NCBI RefSeq assembly: GCF_042676245.1
Contig: NZ_JBHTKA010000016.1
Span: 186,001-250,000, forward strand
Reading direction: 5' to 3'
DNA: 64,000 nucleotides
Origin: Ohtaekwangia kribbensis
Lineage (GTDB): Bacteria > Bacteroidota > Bacteroidia > Cytophagales > Cyclobacteriaceae
The translations under genes and the position numbers were made by a program. The notes under the pieces were generated by a model. That model saw only the letters and a program-made list of their open reading frames with translations. It had not been told where the DNA came from and did not search any database. This document shows positions 36,025 through 45,784 of the stretch, piece by piece (position 1 is the first letter of the stretch; each line of letters opens with the position of its first letter).

Positions 36025-39000
36025 ATGAATTTTTCTGTGTCTCATGCAGAAGGGAAGCCGCCTTTTATCCATCCGGCAAACCTTGCATGGCTGATCCACC
36101 AACCATTTATTCGTCAGCTTATGCGTATAAGTTTACTTCTGATGGTTTTTTCGCTTACGTGTCTTACCATGTTGCTCGCCACACCGGGCAGAGGACAAGG
36201 GGCGGAAACAACCACAGTTACACTTGAATTGAACGATGAATCTCTGGAGGCTGCTCTCAAAAAGATTGAGGACAAGACTCCGTTTCGCTTTGTATATCGT
36301 AATCGCGAAATAAAAGCAGCCGATCATATAACGCTACCACAAGGTACACGCACTGTATCTGAAACGCTGCAGTTATTGCTGGCAAACCAGTCGCTAACCT
36401 TCCGGCAGATCAACAATAACATTTTGATCGAGCGTAAAGAAGAAACAGAAACAGTCCGTGAGCCTGTTCGTGAAGCAGCGGATATCACACAACAGACTAT
36501 TACCGGTAAGGTAACAGCAGCAGGCGACAACGCTCCGCTGCCAGGTGTAAGTGTCATGCTGAAAGGTACACAGAGCGGAACGGTTACTGACGCTCAGGGT
36601 AATTATACACTTGAAGCAAATACAACCGATGCTACGCTGATCTTTTCATTTATAGGCTATAAAACCACAGAGGTTGCTGTAGGTGGAAGAAGTACAGTAG
36701 ATATAGCATTGGAGACTGATGTAACACAACTTACCGAAGTAGTGGTAACTTCGTTTGGTATAGCACAGGAGAAACGTTCGCTCGGTTTTTCGGCACAGAA
36801 TATAGATGGCAGTAACCTTACCGTAACGCGTCAACCCAATGTGGTGAGCGCTTTGCAGGGACAAGTGTCTGGTGTGCAGATTACGAATGCCGGTGGCGCA
36901 CCGGGAACAAGTTCCCGTATTGTGATTCGTGGATTAACTTCGTTGAATACATCCGGTAACAATCAACCGTTGTTTGTGATCGATGGTATACCGATGGATA
37001 ACAGTACTGATGAATCACCAAATACATCGCGTGGTTTAAGTAATCGTGCGGTTGATATTAATCCGAATGATATTGAATCGGTAAATATACTCAAGGGAGC
37101 AGCAGCCACGGCGTTGTATGGTGTGCGTGCAGCAGCCGGTGCTATTGTGATCACAACCAAACGCGGTAAAGCCGGTGCGGTAAAGATCGATGTTAACAGT
37201 TCGATCGGTTTTCAAAAAGTAAATCGCTATCCTGATTTTCAAACGGAATATGGACAAGGCTGGTATGGCGCGGCTGATCGCACGAGTGTATACCCGGCAT
37301 GGGGTGCACCGTTTAGTGCTGCTTCTTTGCAAGATCCTACCTATAAATACTATGATAATTACCGCAACGTAATGGAGACCGGTAAATCGTTTGATAATTA
37401 CCTGAGTGTATCCGGTGGAAATGAATTTGCTACCTTCTATACCTCGGTGTCCAATACAAAACAGACCGGTGTTATTCCTTCCAGCTCGTGGGACAGAACA
37501 TCTGCAAAACTTTCGGGTACATTAAATTTCAAGAATAAATTTACCGTTACAGGATCATTCACGTATTCCAATTCTGGTGGAGACAGGGTACCAGGCGATC
37601 GCTTTGGTGAAACGCTGATGTACTATCCAACGTCCAGCGATGCTACAGACTATATCAATGAAAACGGAACACAGAAATATATAGGCCTCTCCGATAACCC
37701 GATCTACGCGGCCAAGTTCTGGACGTATGAGGATGATGTAGATCGTACACTCGGTAATCTTTACTTCTCCTATAAACCCGCTTCGTGGATCAGTCTCAAC
37801 TATCGTGTGGGTTCTGATTTTTACTCTGATTTCAGAGAAGAGATATTGCCCGGTCCGAAGGGCCTGGAAGGAGAAACACCGCTGAGTACCACAGGCTATA
37901 TTGAGCATACACGCATTACCAATCGGATTATCAACTCGAACGTATCGGTTGAGATGAACAAAGAAATTACCAACAACCTGAAGACTACCTTGCGCGTGGG
38001 CCAGGAGTTGTTCCAGGAAGACCGGAACAAACTGATCAACACTGGTAACAACTTTGTTATACCGGGCTACTATCAGTTCAACAATGTTACGGAGGTATTG
38101 ACCGAACAGGAGAAACGCCAGAGACGATTGATCGGTGTATTCGGTGACCTGATGGTAAACTATAAAGATTACCTGTACCTGAATGTTACCGGCCGTAACG
38201 ACTGGACATCCACTTTACCCAAAGGCAATAATTCATTCTTCTATCCTTCGGTAAATATGAGCTTTATATTCAGTGATGTCGTGCAGTTACCGGCCGTGAT
38301 ATCGTATGGTAAAGTAAGAGGTTCGTATGGTCAGGTAGGAAAAGATACCGATCCATATCAGACCTCAACCACGTATGCGCGCACCGAAGGATTTCCACTC
38401 AACGGACAAGTTGGTTTTACACGCAACCAGGTAAAAGGAAGTGAAGACCTGAAGCCCGAGCGAACTACCAACGTAGAGTTAGGTGCCGAAATGCGATTCT
38501 TCGAGAGACGTTTGGGTTTTGAATTTACCTGGTATAAAGCAAACAGTCGCGATCAGATCTTTAGTGTACCGGTGTCCAATACAACGGGCTATACACGCTT
38601 CGTTGCCAATGCAGGGGAGATCGAGAACAAAGGTATAGAACTTACGTTGACGGGAACTCCCGTGCGATCAGGTGATTTCACCTGGGATGTTACACTGAAC
38701 TTCACGCGAAACCGAAATACTGTAGTTGATCTTGCCGAAGGTTTTGAAGGAGGGTTTACCATTGGTTCGCAGTTTGGTTACTCCGGAAGTACAGTGACTA
38801 TGGCGTTGACAGAAGGTGCTCCTTATGGTAATTTATATGGAACAAGTTTTCAACGTTACTATGGTGCTGAGGGGGCTCCGGAAGGATTGGAATATTTAGA
38901 TCGTGATAAACCATTGCTGATTGGTGCCGATGGATTTCCGGTGCGCAATACATCGCAGCTCGTAGTAGGCAATGTACAGCCGAAGTGGATGGCAGGCTTG

Positions 39001-39531
39001 CGAAATAATTTCAGGTATAAAGGATTCAACCTCGCAGTAGTACTCGATGTGCGCTGGGACATGGATCAGTATAATCAGTATGGTAACTTCCTCGCAGCTT
39101 TTGGTAAAGAAGCGTACACCGCGAATCGAAATGATATAGTCGTGTTTGACGGATACTTGTCTGATGGCACACAGAATACAAAAGCCGTGTGGTTAGGACA
39201 AGGTATAGGTCCGGATGGTGTAAGCTATGGCGATGGTTTCTATCGCAATACATTGCGCAGATTGTCGGAGCCGTTTGTACAGGATGCTTCCTTTGTAAAA
39301 CTGCGCAGTGCAAGTTTATCCTATAGTTTACCGAACAGCATTTTGGCGAAGTCTCCATTCCAGGCGGTTACGCTTTCCGCGAGTGTAAATAATATTATAC
39401 TCTGGACACCGTGGAGCGGATACGACCCCGAGTCTTTCAGCGGTGGTGCCGGAACGAATGTTACGGGTTTCTCCGGATTGGATTACCCGGGCGTGGCCAC
39501 GACAACCTTCACACTGAATCTCACACTATAA
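36025..39531 (+). CDS. STN-domain SusC/RagA TonB-dependent transducer-transporter
   Basis: 1168 residues. A long N-terminus ends in a hydrophobic signal segment (about 32-58). An STN domain follows (about 68-140; LELNDESLEAALKKIEDKTPFRFVYRN), then a carboxypeptidase-regulatory-like domain (ITGKVTAAGDNAPLPGVSVML), a TonB-box region (EVVVTSFGIAQEKRSLGFS), a plug with GLTSLNTSGNNQPLFVIDG, and the barrel. The STN domain contacts the FecR anti-sigma encoded just upstream, so import and gene activation are coupled. Start ATG 36025 is the first in-frame codon after the leader hairpins. Substrate unknown: no glycoside hydrolase is in the operon. Confidence 0.95.
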   Translation: MNFSVSHAEGKPPFIHPANLAWLIHQPFIRQLMRISLLLMVFSLTCLTMLLATPGRGQGAETTTVTLELNDESLEAALKKIEDKTPFRFVYRNREIKAADHITLPQGTRTVSETLQLLLANQSLTFRQINNNILIERKEETETVREPVREAADITQQTITGKVTAAGDNAPLPGVSVMLKGTQSGTVTDAQGNYTLEANTTDATLIFSFIGYKTTEVAVGGRSTVDIALETDVTQLTEVVVTSFGIAQEKRSLGFSAQNIDGSNLTVTRQPNVVSALQGQVSGVQITNAGGAPGTSSRIVIRGLTSLNTSGNNQPLFVIDGIPMDNSTDESPNTSRGLSNRAVDINPNDIESVNILKGAAATALYGVRAAAGAIVITTKRGKAGAVKIDVNSSIGFQKVNRYPDFQTEYGQGWYGAADRTSVYPAWGAPFSAASLQDPTYKYYDNYRNVMETGKSFDNYLSVSGGNEFATFYTSVSNTKQTGVIPSSSWDRTSAKLSGTLNFKNKFTVTGSFTYSNSGGDRVPGDRFGETLMYYPTSSDATDYINENGTQKYIGLSDNPIYAAKFWTYEDDVDRTLGNLYFSYKPASWISLNYRVGSDFYSDFREEILPGPKGLEGETPLSTTGYIEHTRITNRIINSNVSVEMNKEITNNLKTTLRVGQELFQEDRNKLINTGNNFVIPGYYQFNNVTEVLTEQEKRQRRLIGVFGDLMVNYKDYLYLNVTGRNDWTSTLPKGNNSFFYPSVNMSFIFSDVVQLPAVISYGKVRGSYGQVGKDTDPYQTSTTYARTEGFPLNGQVGFTRNQVKGSEDLKPERTTNVELGAEMRFFERRLGFEFTWYKANSRDQIFSVPVSNTTGYTRFVANAGEIENKGIELTLTGTPVRSGDFTWDVTLNFTRNRNTVVDLAEGFEGGFTIGSQFGYSGSTVTMALTEGAPYGNLYGTSFQRYYGAEGAPEGLEYLDRDKPLLIGADGFPVRNTSQLVVGNVQPKWMAGLRNNFRYKGFNLAVVLDVRWDMDQYNQYGNFLAAFGKEAYTANRNDIVVFDGYLSDGTQNTKAVWLGQGIGPDGVSYGDGFYRNTLRRLSEPFVQDASFVKLRSASLSYSLPNSILAKSPFQAVTLSASVNNIILWTPWSGYDPESFSGGAGTNVTGFSGLDYPGVATTTFTLNLTL

Positions 39532-39541
39532 AATCGATCGT

Positions 39542-40975
39542 ATGAAAAAGTTCTTGAAATATATACTAAGCATATTTTCGATACTAAGCGTTGCAGGATG
39601 TTCTGATTACCTCGATGTAAACGATAATCCGAATGAACCTACAACGGTACCCCTAAGCTCGCTGATGGCGACAACGTCATTTACTACCGGAGAAAATATA
39701 CAGGCGATTGGTGGCATAACGTCATACTACGTACAATACCTGGCATCACCCAATCCTTCGGGATCTACCGATACACAGGAACCTGTAGCATACGATGACG
39801 CATGGTTCAGACTATATCACACCTTGGGAGATATAGCAGACATGGAAAAGCAGGCCATAGAAACAGGCGCTACACATTATGATGGTGCTGCTAAATTGTT
39901 AAAAGCTATACACCTGTTGCTCATCGTTGATGCGTGGGGAGATGTACCCTATACTGAAGCACTCTTTGCTGAAACAGTAACGCCTGCTTATGACGAAGAC
40001 CAGGATCTATATTCCATTATACTGACGCTGATCGACAATGGTATAGCAGAACTGGAAAAAGAAGAAACAACGTATGCCCTGGGTGCACAAGACTTTATCT
40101 ATGGCGACCGCAGCGGTGATGCGCAAGTGGAAGCCTGGATAAAAATGGGATATGCGCTGAAAGCACGGACTCTTTTGCATACCAGTAAAACATCGGGCTA
40201 CGATCCGCAGGATGTGCTGACTGCATTGGACAATGCTTTTGACAGCAACGCTGATAATGCTGATATAACATACTTCGACACGGAGTTTAATCCCTGGGCT
40301 TCGGTAGCGCGCAACCAGGAATCACTGATTCTCGATGGTTGGATATCTGAGCAACTGGTGCAGACGATGGATGGAACCAGTTACGTTGTAGCAGATCCTC
40401 GCATGGGCTTTATGTTTGGAGATACAGAAGATGGAAGCTTTATAGGTGTACCCAATGGTGCCGGCCGAGGCGGAGCGGATGTTAGCGGAGATCGTTCCGT
40501 GCTGGAGCGCGGTACCTATTACGCAAGCGATACATCTCCGATGCTGATCATTACGTATGCCGAACAAAAATTTATAGAAGCCGAAGCTGCGTTTGATGCA
40601 GACGATAAACCACGTGCCTATACCGCGTACCTCGATGGTATACGTGCACACATGGACATGGTAGGTGTGGACGCAGGCGATCGCGATGATTATATCAATG
40701 ATGCCTCTATCAGTGTGGGCAGTGATGATCTTACGATAGAGTTGATCATGAAAGAGAAATATATAGCGATGTTCCTCCACCCCGAAACATGGGCAGACGC
40801 CAGACGCTATAATTTTCAGTATAAGGACATGACGATCCCGGCGAATCTGAATCCTGATCTCAATGGTAATTATGCCAGACGCCTGATGTACCCGGACTCA
40901 GAAACCGGACGAAATGTAGCCAACGTTCCGTCTGTTACACAGCTTGACAGAATCTGGTGGGATGTAGCCAACTAA
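39542..40975 (+). CDS. SusD/RagB-family lipoprotein (SusD-like_2 type)
   Basis: 477-residue lipoprotein (lipobox SVAG-C near residue 20) beginning SDYLDVNDNPNEPT, a hallmark of the SusD-like_2 branch. Later segments include KLLKAIHLLLIVDAWGDVPYTEA, YAEQKFIEAEAAF and MKEKYIAMFLHPETWADARRYNF. It is a partner of the preceding STN-SusC (10-bp gap). This branch is often encoded with sigma/anti-sigma pairs and frequently lacks an obvious polysaccharide context, so the ligand could be a glycan, a peptide or another nutrient. Confidence 0.93.
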   Translation: MKKFLKYILSIFSILSVAGCSDYLDVNDNPNEPTTVPLSSLMATTSFTTGENIQAIGGITSYYVQYLASPNPSGSTDTQEPVAYDDAWFRLYHTLGDIADMEKQAIETGATHYDGAAKLLKAIHLLLIVDAWGDVPYTEALFAETVTPAYDEDQDLYSIILTLIDNGIAELEKEETTYALGAQDFIYGDRSGDAQVEAWIKMGYALKARTLLHTSKTSGYDPQDVLTALDNAFDSNADNADITYFDTEFNPWASVARNQESLILDGWISEQLVQTMDGTSYVVADPRMGFMFGDTEDGSFIGVPNGAGRGGADVSGDRSVLERGTYYASDTSPMLIITYAEQKFIEAEAAFDADDKPRAYTAYLDGIRAHMDMVGVDAGDRDDYINDASISVGSDDLTIELIMKEKYIAMFLHPETWADARRYNFQYKDMTIPANLNPDLNGNYARRLMYPDSETGRNVANVPSVTQLDRIWWDVAN

Positions 40976-40988
40976 ACTGAATTATACC

Positions 40989-41414
40989 ATGAAAATATAT
41001 AGCTATATAAATATCGTCTGCCTGATGTTGGTGGTGGCCGTTATGGTTTCCTGCGAAGAGAACGAAGTAGTGCCTGATAACACTAAACAAGGTGAAGTTA
41101 CCGTGACAATAGCCAGTATAGCATCCTCCAATGCAAAACCGGCAGCGTCTGAAACGATTACCGTTACACTGAAATTTGTTAACCTCCCGGAGGACAAAGT
41201 AAAATCGGTATTGCTGAAAGCGAAAGCAGGAACAGCCGATTATACACCGGTACAAACCTTTGACGAAGGTAGTGCTGCTACCGGTAAAGAAATTGTACAC
41301 GAAGTACCCTATGTAGTAACTGCGCCTAAGGGTACCGTTATAACCTTCGATATGATTGTTACCTCGCAAAAGGAATATCCGCTTACCCGGCGGACTTCTG
41401 TTACTGTAAATTGA
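40989..41414 (+). CDS. Small lipoprotein of SusCD operon, Ig-like
   Basis: 141 residues with a lipoprotein signal (AVMVS-C, about Cys22). The mature part is a single beta-sandwich-like domain rich in T, V and K (VTVTIASIASSNAKPAASETITVTLKF-type strands, ending RRTSVTVN). It has no catalytic motif. It lies 13 bp after susD and before a terminator, so it is a third component of this uptake system, by position a SusE-like surface-binding or accessory protein. Function inferred only from position and fold appearance. Confidence 0.7.
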   Translation: MKIYSYINIVCLMLVVAVMVSCEENEVVPDNTKQGEVTVTIASIASSNAKPAASETITVTLKFVNLPEDKVKSVLLKAKAGTADYTPVQTFDEGSAATGKEIVHEVPYVVTAPKGTVITFDMIVTSQKEYPLTRRTSVTVN

Positions 41415-41440
41415 AACGTTAGGATTTATTTGGTTTTGGT

Positions 41441-41481
41441 AAAGGCTGGCTCGGTGGACGAAAATTCTGCCGGGCCTTTTT
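41441..41481 (+). terminator. Terminator of the sigma-linked SusCD operon
   Basis: AAAGGC-T-GGC pairs with GCC-GG-GCCTTT across an 18-nt loop, followed by TTTTT ending at 41481. The stem is interrupted by a small internal loop. Confidence 0.65.
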
Positions 41482-41602
41482 GTTTGTTGTACGATCCCCG
41501 GCAAATCCTGTCTCAACCAAACTAATTCCCCAAAAATGTGTTTACATATACAATATATCCTGTAAATCGCAGTATATCTATTTATCGCTTATTGCATTTT
41601 TT

Positions 41603-41626
41603 CAGCAGCTGGTAGCTTGCAGCTTT
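41603..41626. repeat. Single copy of the intergenic repeat word (cluster 4)
   Basis: CAGCAGCTGGTAGCTTGCAG and the following CTTT, 14 bp before msrB. A single copy of the word series found elsewhere as CAGCAGCCGGTAGCCTGCAG (60.5 kb). Confidence 0.5.
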
Positions 41627-41639
41627 AAATACACGCATT

Positions 41640-42083
41640 ATGAACTGGTCTGACGTACTCAACTATGCCACCAAAGGCAACCTCACTCCCGACAGACGGG
41701 TTGAGAAAACCAATGAAGAATGGAAAAAGGAATTAACACCGGAGCAGTTTCGCATTACCCGACAGAAGGGAACGGAGTTTGCATTTTCCGGTGAGTACTG
41801 CGAAGCTCATGACCCCGGGCTATATGCCTGCCGTTGTTGTGGCACTCCGCTGTTTGACTCGCGTCAGAAGTTTGAATCCGGTACAGGGTGGCCGAGTTTT
41901 ACGGAATCGGTAAAAGATAATGTGATCAAGTATGAAAGTGATCGCAGTCATGGTATGCATCGTATAGAAGTGATGTGCAATGTATGCGATGGACACCTGG
42001 GCCATGTGTTTCCGGATGGTCCACCACCAGCCGGTTTACGGTTTTGCATAAACTCCGCTTCCATTAAGCTGGTAGAGGGATAA
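41640..42083 (+). CDS. msrB: Peptide-methionine (R)-S-oxide reductase
   Basis: 147 residues, no signal peptide, so cytoplasmic. It reduces methionine-R-sulfoxide in proteins. Zinc ligands: Cys64 and Cys67 in CRCC, Cys113 and Cys116 in CNVC. The catalytic Cys136 is in RFCINSAS. The conserved GTGWPSF, HLGHVFPDGPPP and RFCIN motifs are all present. Full length for a single-domain MsrB. It has its own strong terminator downstream, so it is probably monocistronic. Confidence 0.96.
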   Translation: MNWSDVLNYATKGNLTPDRRVEKTNEEWKKELTPEQFRITRQKGTEFAFSGEYCEAHDPGLYACRCCGTPLFDSRQKFESGTGWPSFTESVKDNVIKYESDRSHGMHRIEVMCNVCDGHLGHVFPDGPPPAGLRFCINSASIKLVEG

Positions 42084-42107
42084 TATTTTCTGCATCTGCT
42101 ACAAGAG

Positions 42108-42145
42108 ACACCGGGAGTATATACGTGTACGTCCCGGTGTTTTTT
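42108..42145 (+). terminator. Rho-independent terminator after msrB
   Basis: Perfect 9-bp stem ACACCGGGA (42108-42116) and TCCCGGTGT (42132-42140) with a T6 run to 42145. Its position argues against a GTG start at 42125 for the next gene. Confidence 0.88.
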
Positions 42146-42214
42146 GCGTTTATAGGAACGGTACTTTTGGTAATGGTATGGATGTTTATATTTAGGACCG
42201 ATAACATTAATACC

Positions 42215-42895
42215 ATGAGACATACTACAACCTTCATTATCGTTATGGCATTCTTTACGCTCAGCTCGTTTATGCCGGTGCAAAAGAAGAAGAAGATTAT
42301 ATTTTTTGGTGACTCCATTACCGAAGCAGGTGTTAAACCCACCGGCTATATAACGCGCGTTGGCGAGCTGGCTGCTAAAGATGGCGTGGCTGGCAACTAC
42401 GAATTTGTGGGTGCCGGTATTGGCGGTAACAAAGTATACGACCTATATCTGCGCCTGGAGGATGATGTGTTAAGCAAGAAACCGGATGTGGTAATTATAT
42501 ATATAGGCGTGAACGATGTATGGCACAAGCGCTCTTACGGCACGGGCACCGATGCCAACAAGTTTGAAGGTTTCTATAATGCACTGATCAAAAAGATACA
42601 GGCACAGGGTGCCAGGGTGATTCTGGCTACTCCTGCTGTGATTGGCGAACGCACCGACTTCAGCAACGAGCTTGATGGCGATCTGAATTTATATAGCAAC
42701 ATGATTCGCAACATCGCCAAAAAGAATAATCTTGCCCTGGTTGATTTACGCACGGCTTTCCTGGACTATAACAAGGCTTATAACAAAGAGAATAAAGAGT
42801 CTGGTGTACTCACCTCAGACCGTGTACACCTCAACGACCGCGGCAACCAGTTTGTAGCCGAAGAGATGTGGAAAGCGATCAAGGTTATTCAATAA
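42215..42895 (+). CDS. SGNH/GDSL-family hydrolase, secreted
   Basis: 226 residues from ATG 42215; an in-frame GTG at 42125 lies inside the msrB terminator and is rejected. The N-terminus is a signal peptide or anchor (about 1-21). SGNH blocks: FFGDSITE with catalytic Ser34, GAGIGGNKV (Gly), GVND with Asn100, and DRVHLND with the Asp/His pair near the C-terminus. Such enzymes are acylhydrolases or carbohydrate esterases (acetylxylan-type); the exact substrate is not evident. It is not in an operon with the PUL genes. Confidence 0.88.
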   Translation: MRHTTTFIIVMAFFTLSSFMPVQKKKKIIFFGDSITEAGVKPTGYITRVGELAAKDGVAGNYEFVGAGIGGNKVYDLYLRLEDDVLSKKPDVVIIYIGVNDVWHKRSYGTGTDANKFEGFYNALIKKIQAQGARVILATPAVIGERTDFSNELDGDLNLYSNMIRNIAKKNNLALVDLRTAFLDYNKAYNKENKESGVLTSDRVHLNDRGNQFVAEEMWKAIKVIQ

Positions 42896-43041
42896 CAACT
42901 ATAGCTTATGCGGGCCGTGTGTGTATGTTTCAACAACATACCGGCCTGCATGAAATATACCTTTTGAAAGTTGTGTGTATGACGGTTAGCTGACATTTCG
43001 TGATACATTCTGATGCGATCTTCACCGGAAAAAATCACATC

Positions 43042-43470
43042 ATGAAAGTCACATTATTTTCTCTTCTCCTTCTTGCCGGATATATAGCATCTGCGCAACA
43101 GGTATACACAACGAAAGATGGTGCCATTAGCGGCTACGATGCTGTAGCCTATTTCACAGAAGCAAAGCCGGTAAAGGGGGATTCGAAATATAGCACGAAG
43201 TGGAAAGATGCTACCTGGTATTTTTCATCGGAGAAGAATCTCAATCTTTTTAAAAGTAGTCCGGAGCAATACGCACCGCAGTATGGTGGCTACTGTGCTT
43301 ACGGAACTTCGCGCGGCTATAAAGCTCCTACACAACCCGAGGCCTGGAGCACAGTAGATGGCAAACTATACCTGAACTACAACCTCGATGTTCAGAAAAC
43401 CTGGTCGGCCGATCGCGCCAATCTCATTAAAAAGGCCGATGTAAACTGGAAGAAGATCGAAGCGGAGTAG
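43042..43470 (+). CDS. YHS-domain protein, exported
   Basis: 142 residues from ATG 43042 (an upstream GTG at 43000 would spoil the signal peptide). Signal about 1-17 (IASA-QQ). The rest is a YHS-like domain: GAISGYDAVAYFTEAKPVKG, TWYFSSEKNLNLFKSSPEQYAPQYGGYCAYG and the usual C-terminal WSADRANLIKKADVNW. YHS domains occur in metal-associated proteins, but this type's function is unknown. Followed by its own terminator. Confidence 0.88.
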   Translation: MKVTLFSLLLLAGYIASAQQVYTTKDGAISGYDAVAYFTEAKPVKGDSKYSTKWKDATWYFSSEKNLNLFKSSPEQYAPQYGGYCAYGTSRGYKAPTQPEAWSTVDGKLYLNYNLDVQKTWSADRANLIKKADVNWKKIEAE

Positions 43471-43533
43471 TACTTCAAGTCAATTTTTCATTCTGATTAA
43501 GACATAATGTCTTTCTTTTGCGCTTAAAATGAG

Positions 43534-43562
43534 AAAAACAAGTCATTGTGGCTTGTTTTTTT
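43534..43562 (+). terminator. Terminator after YHS gene
   Basis: Perfect 9-bp stem AAAAACAAG (43534-43542) and CTTGTTTTT (43552-43560), 9-nt loop, T-run to 43562. Confidence 0.8.
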
Positions 43563-43638
43563 GCTAAAAATAGATCGGTACATTTTTTACAGATAGGCTC
43601 ATCGTAAGAATTTAAAACAACTTAAAAATCAAAATACT

Positions 43639-44079
43639 ATGAGCATCGTACGTTATAACTCCGCACTGAATGAATTTGTACCAACATCTTTCAGTAACCT
43701 GATCGACCGATTCTTTAATGAATCAGTTAGTCGCTCAGGAGGTTCTGCCTACAGTTTCGTTCCCCGCGTAGATATAGTGGAAGCAGAAAAAGCTTTCGAG
43801 ATCCATGTAGCGGTTCCCGGTATGAACAAGGATGATTTCAAACTTGACCTGAACGACAGCTTATTGACGATCAGCGGTGAGCGCAAGTTTACCAAAGAGA
43901 AAAAAGACAACAGTTTCCATTCTATCGAAACACAGTACGGTAACTTCAGCCGTTCGTTTACACTGCCTGAAAATGTAGATGTCAACAACATCTCGGCAAA
44001 ATATGTAAACGGTATCCTGGAGATCACCGTACCGAAGGATGAGAAGAAGACACTGAAAACAACCATCAAGGTTAACTAA
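43639..44079 (+). CDS. Hsp20/alpha-crystallin small heat-shock protein
   Basis: 146 residues. The alpha-crystallin domain covers about 38-146: VPRVDIVEAEKAFEIHVAVPGMNKDDFKLDL, LLTISGERKF, and the closing VNGILEITVPKDEKK before the C-terminal extension KTTIKVN (an I-x-V-like motif). It acts as an ATP-independent chaperone that holds unfolded proteins. It sits alone between two terminators and before a Do-type protease, together forming a small protein-quality neighbourhood. Confidence 0.95.
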   Translation: MSIVRYNSALNEFVPTSFSNLIDRFFNESVSRSGGSAYSFVPRVDIVEAEKAFEIHVAVPGMNKDDFKLDLNDSLLTISGERKFTKEKKDNSFHSIETQYGNFSRSFTLPENVDVNNISAKYVNGILEITVPKDEKKTLKTTIKVN

Positions 44080-44112
44080 GATATAGGGAATAGGGTATAG
44101 GTTTAGGTGGTC

Positions 44113-44148
44113 AGGCTTCCGGATTTTTCCGGGAGCCTTTTGTTTTTT
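44113..44148 (+). terminator. Terminator after hsp20
   Basis: AGGCTTCCGG (44113-44122) pairs with CCGGGAGCCT (44129-44138, one G-T pair), loop ATTTTT, then TTTTGTTTTTT to 44148. The rest of the gap up to 44350 shows no other clear feature. Confidence 0.85.
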
Positions 44149-44350
44149 ATAGCCGTTGCGACAGCAGGTCTGAATTTTTAGCAGGTGTAGCAAAGGGTAT
44201 AGCACAGTTTGTCGTATCAAAACTTGTATCGATAGAAAATCCGATATCTTTCATTGTCAATCTGTGTGATACCCGAAAAGAAAACGTTAACTTTCTTTAA
44301 GCCGTCAACTTTCCGGAGTGTATATCTGTTGAACTAAAAACTGAGGGGTT

Positions 44351-45784
44351 ATGAAGAGATCAATTCTGGTTCTTATCGTATTGTTTGCTGCCTGTGCCGG
44401 TGGTGTGGTGGGTTCTATTTTTACCATTCGCTTTCTGGATGTCTCAAATGCTTCGTATCAGTCGATCGAAGACAGGCAGAAACTCGTACTCACCAATTAC
44501 TCTTCTGATACTTCGTATAGCGTTCCGGAAGAACTTGATTTTCTGGCTACGGCAAAGCAGGTAACATCAGCCGTAGTACATATTCAAACATCGTATGGTC
44601 CGGGCGACTTCAGTCTCAACCCGCTTCAACAGCGCTTCGATGCACCGGTGCGCTCATCAGGTTCCGGTGTTATTATTTCAGATGATGGCTATATCGTTAC
44701 GAACAATCACGTGATCGAAGATGCAAACAGTATCGAAATCGTGATGAATAATAATCAACGCTTCTATGCGAAGCTTGTCGGTGCAGACCCTACTACCGAT
44801 CTGGCTCTTCTCAAAATCCGCGGACGCGCACTACCTTTTATTCGCTATGGCGATTCCGATAAAATTACTCCGGGCGAGTGGGTGCTTGCCGTGGGTAATC
44901 CATTCGATCTTAACTCTACTGTAACAGCCGGTATAGTCAGTGCCAAGGCGCGCAACATTGGTATACTTCGCGATCGCAGCAATCTGCAGGTAGAGTCATT
45001 TATACAGACTGATGCTGCGGTAAACCCTGGTAACAGTGGCGGTGCCTTGGTAAATCTGCATGGCGAACTCATTGGCGTGAACACAGCCATTGCTACATCC
45101 TCCGGAAGTTATCAGGGATATTCATTTGCTATACCGGTAAGTTTGGTAAAGAAAGTAATGGACGATCTGCTGGAGTTCGGGCAAGTACAACGCGGCTTGC
45201 TCGGAATTGTAATTACCGATGTAAACGCGAATGTAGCGGAAGACTTTAATCTGAAAGTGAACCAAGGCGTATTGGTAAATCGTGTAAATGAAGGGAGCGC
45301 GGCCGAGCAAAGCGGTATACTGATAGGCGATGTTATTATAGGTATAGATGGCCACGCCGTAAATTCAGTTTCGGAATTGCAGGAGTGGGTAGCACGCAAC
45401 CGGCCTGGTAAAGAAATAAAAGTCACATACCTGCGCGGAGGTGAGCGCAACGAAGTAAAAGCGAAACTCAAGAACAACAACGGAAGTGTGGAGGTTGAGA
45501 CAAAAGAAATTCGTTATGAACTCACCGGTCTTACGGTAGAAGATGTTCCCTATAAAGAACTGAACGAACTGCAACTGGAAGGTGGCGTGCGCGCGAAAAA
45601 TGTAACGGCAGGTAAATGGAAAGAAGCCGGCCTCAAAAATAATTTTATCATTGCCTATATCGATAAAGTGCCGGTTGATAATGTGGAAGATCTGAATCGG
45701 ATTCTCGATTTTAAAAAAGGCGGCATCCTCATTGAAGGATTTTATCCCGGAGGTGAGAAAGGCGTCTATGGCATGGAGTGGTAA
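44351..45784 (+). CDS. Do/HtrA-type periplasmic serine protease
   Basis: 477 residues with an N-terminal signal/anchor helix (about 4-26). Trypsin-like domain with catalytic triad His120 (VTNNHVIED), Asp150 (TTDLALL) and Ser229 (NPGNSGGAL). The first PDZ domain is at about 285-370 (RGLLGIVITDVN, GVLVNRVNEGSAAEQSGILIGDVIIGIDG). A shorter second PDZ-like region is at about 390-477 (LTVEDVPYKELNEL, GGVRAKNVTAGKWKEAGLKNNFIIAYIDKVPV). It degrades or refolds damaged envelope proteins, fitting its place next to Hsp20. Confidence 0.94.
   Translation: MKRSILVLIVLFAACAGGVVGSIFTIRFLDVSNASYQSIEDRQKLVLTNYSSDTSYSVPEELDFLATAKQVTSAVVHIQTSYGPGDFSLNPLQQRFDAPVRSSGSGVIISDDGYIVTNNHVIEDANSIEIVMNNNQRFYAKLVGADPTTDLALLKIRGRALPFIRYGDSDKITPGEWVLAVGNPFDLNSTVTAGIVSAKARNIGILRDRSNLQVESFIQTDAAVNPGNSGGALVNLHGELIGVNTAIATSSGSYQGYSFAIPVSLVKKVMDDLLEFGQVQRGLLGIVITDVNANVAEDFNLKVNQGVLVNRVNEGSAAEQSGILIGDVIIGIDGHAVNSVSELQEWVARNRPGKEIKVTYLRGGERNEVKAKLKNNNGSVEVETKEIRYELTGLTVEDVPYKELNELQLEGGVRAKNVTAGKWKEAGLKNNFIIAYIDKVPVDNVEDLNRILDFKKGGILIEGFYPGGEKGVYGMEW

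Noticed and set aside
40935..41516. 193-codon minus-strand ORF over the small lipoprotein gene
   Set aside because: Repetitive Tyr/Phe/Arg-rich translation; the sense lipoprotein fits the operon with a lipobox and a terminator.
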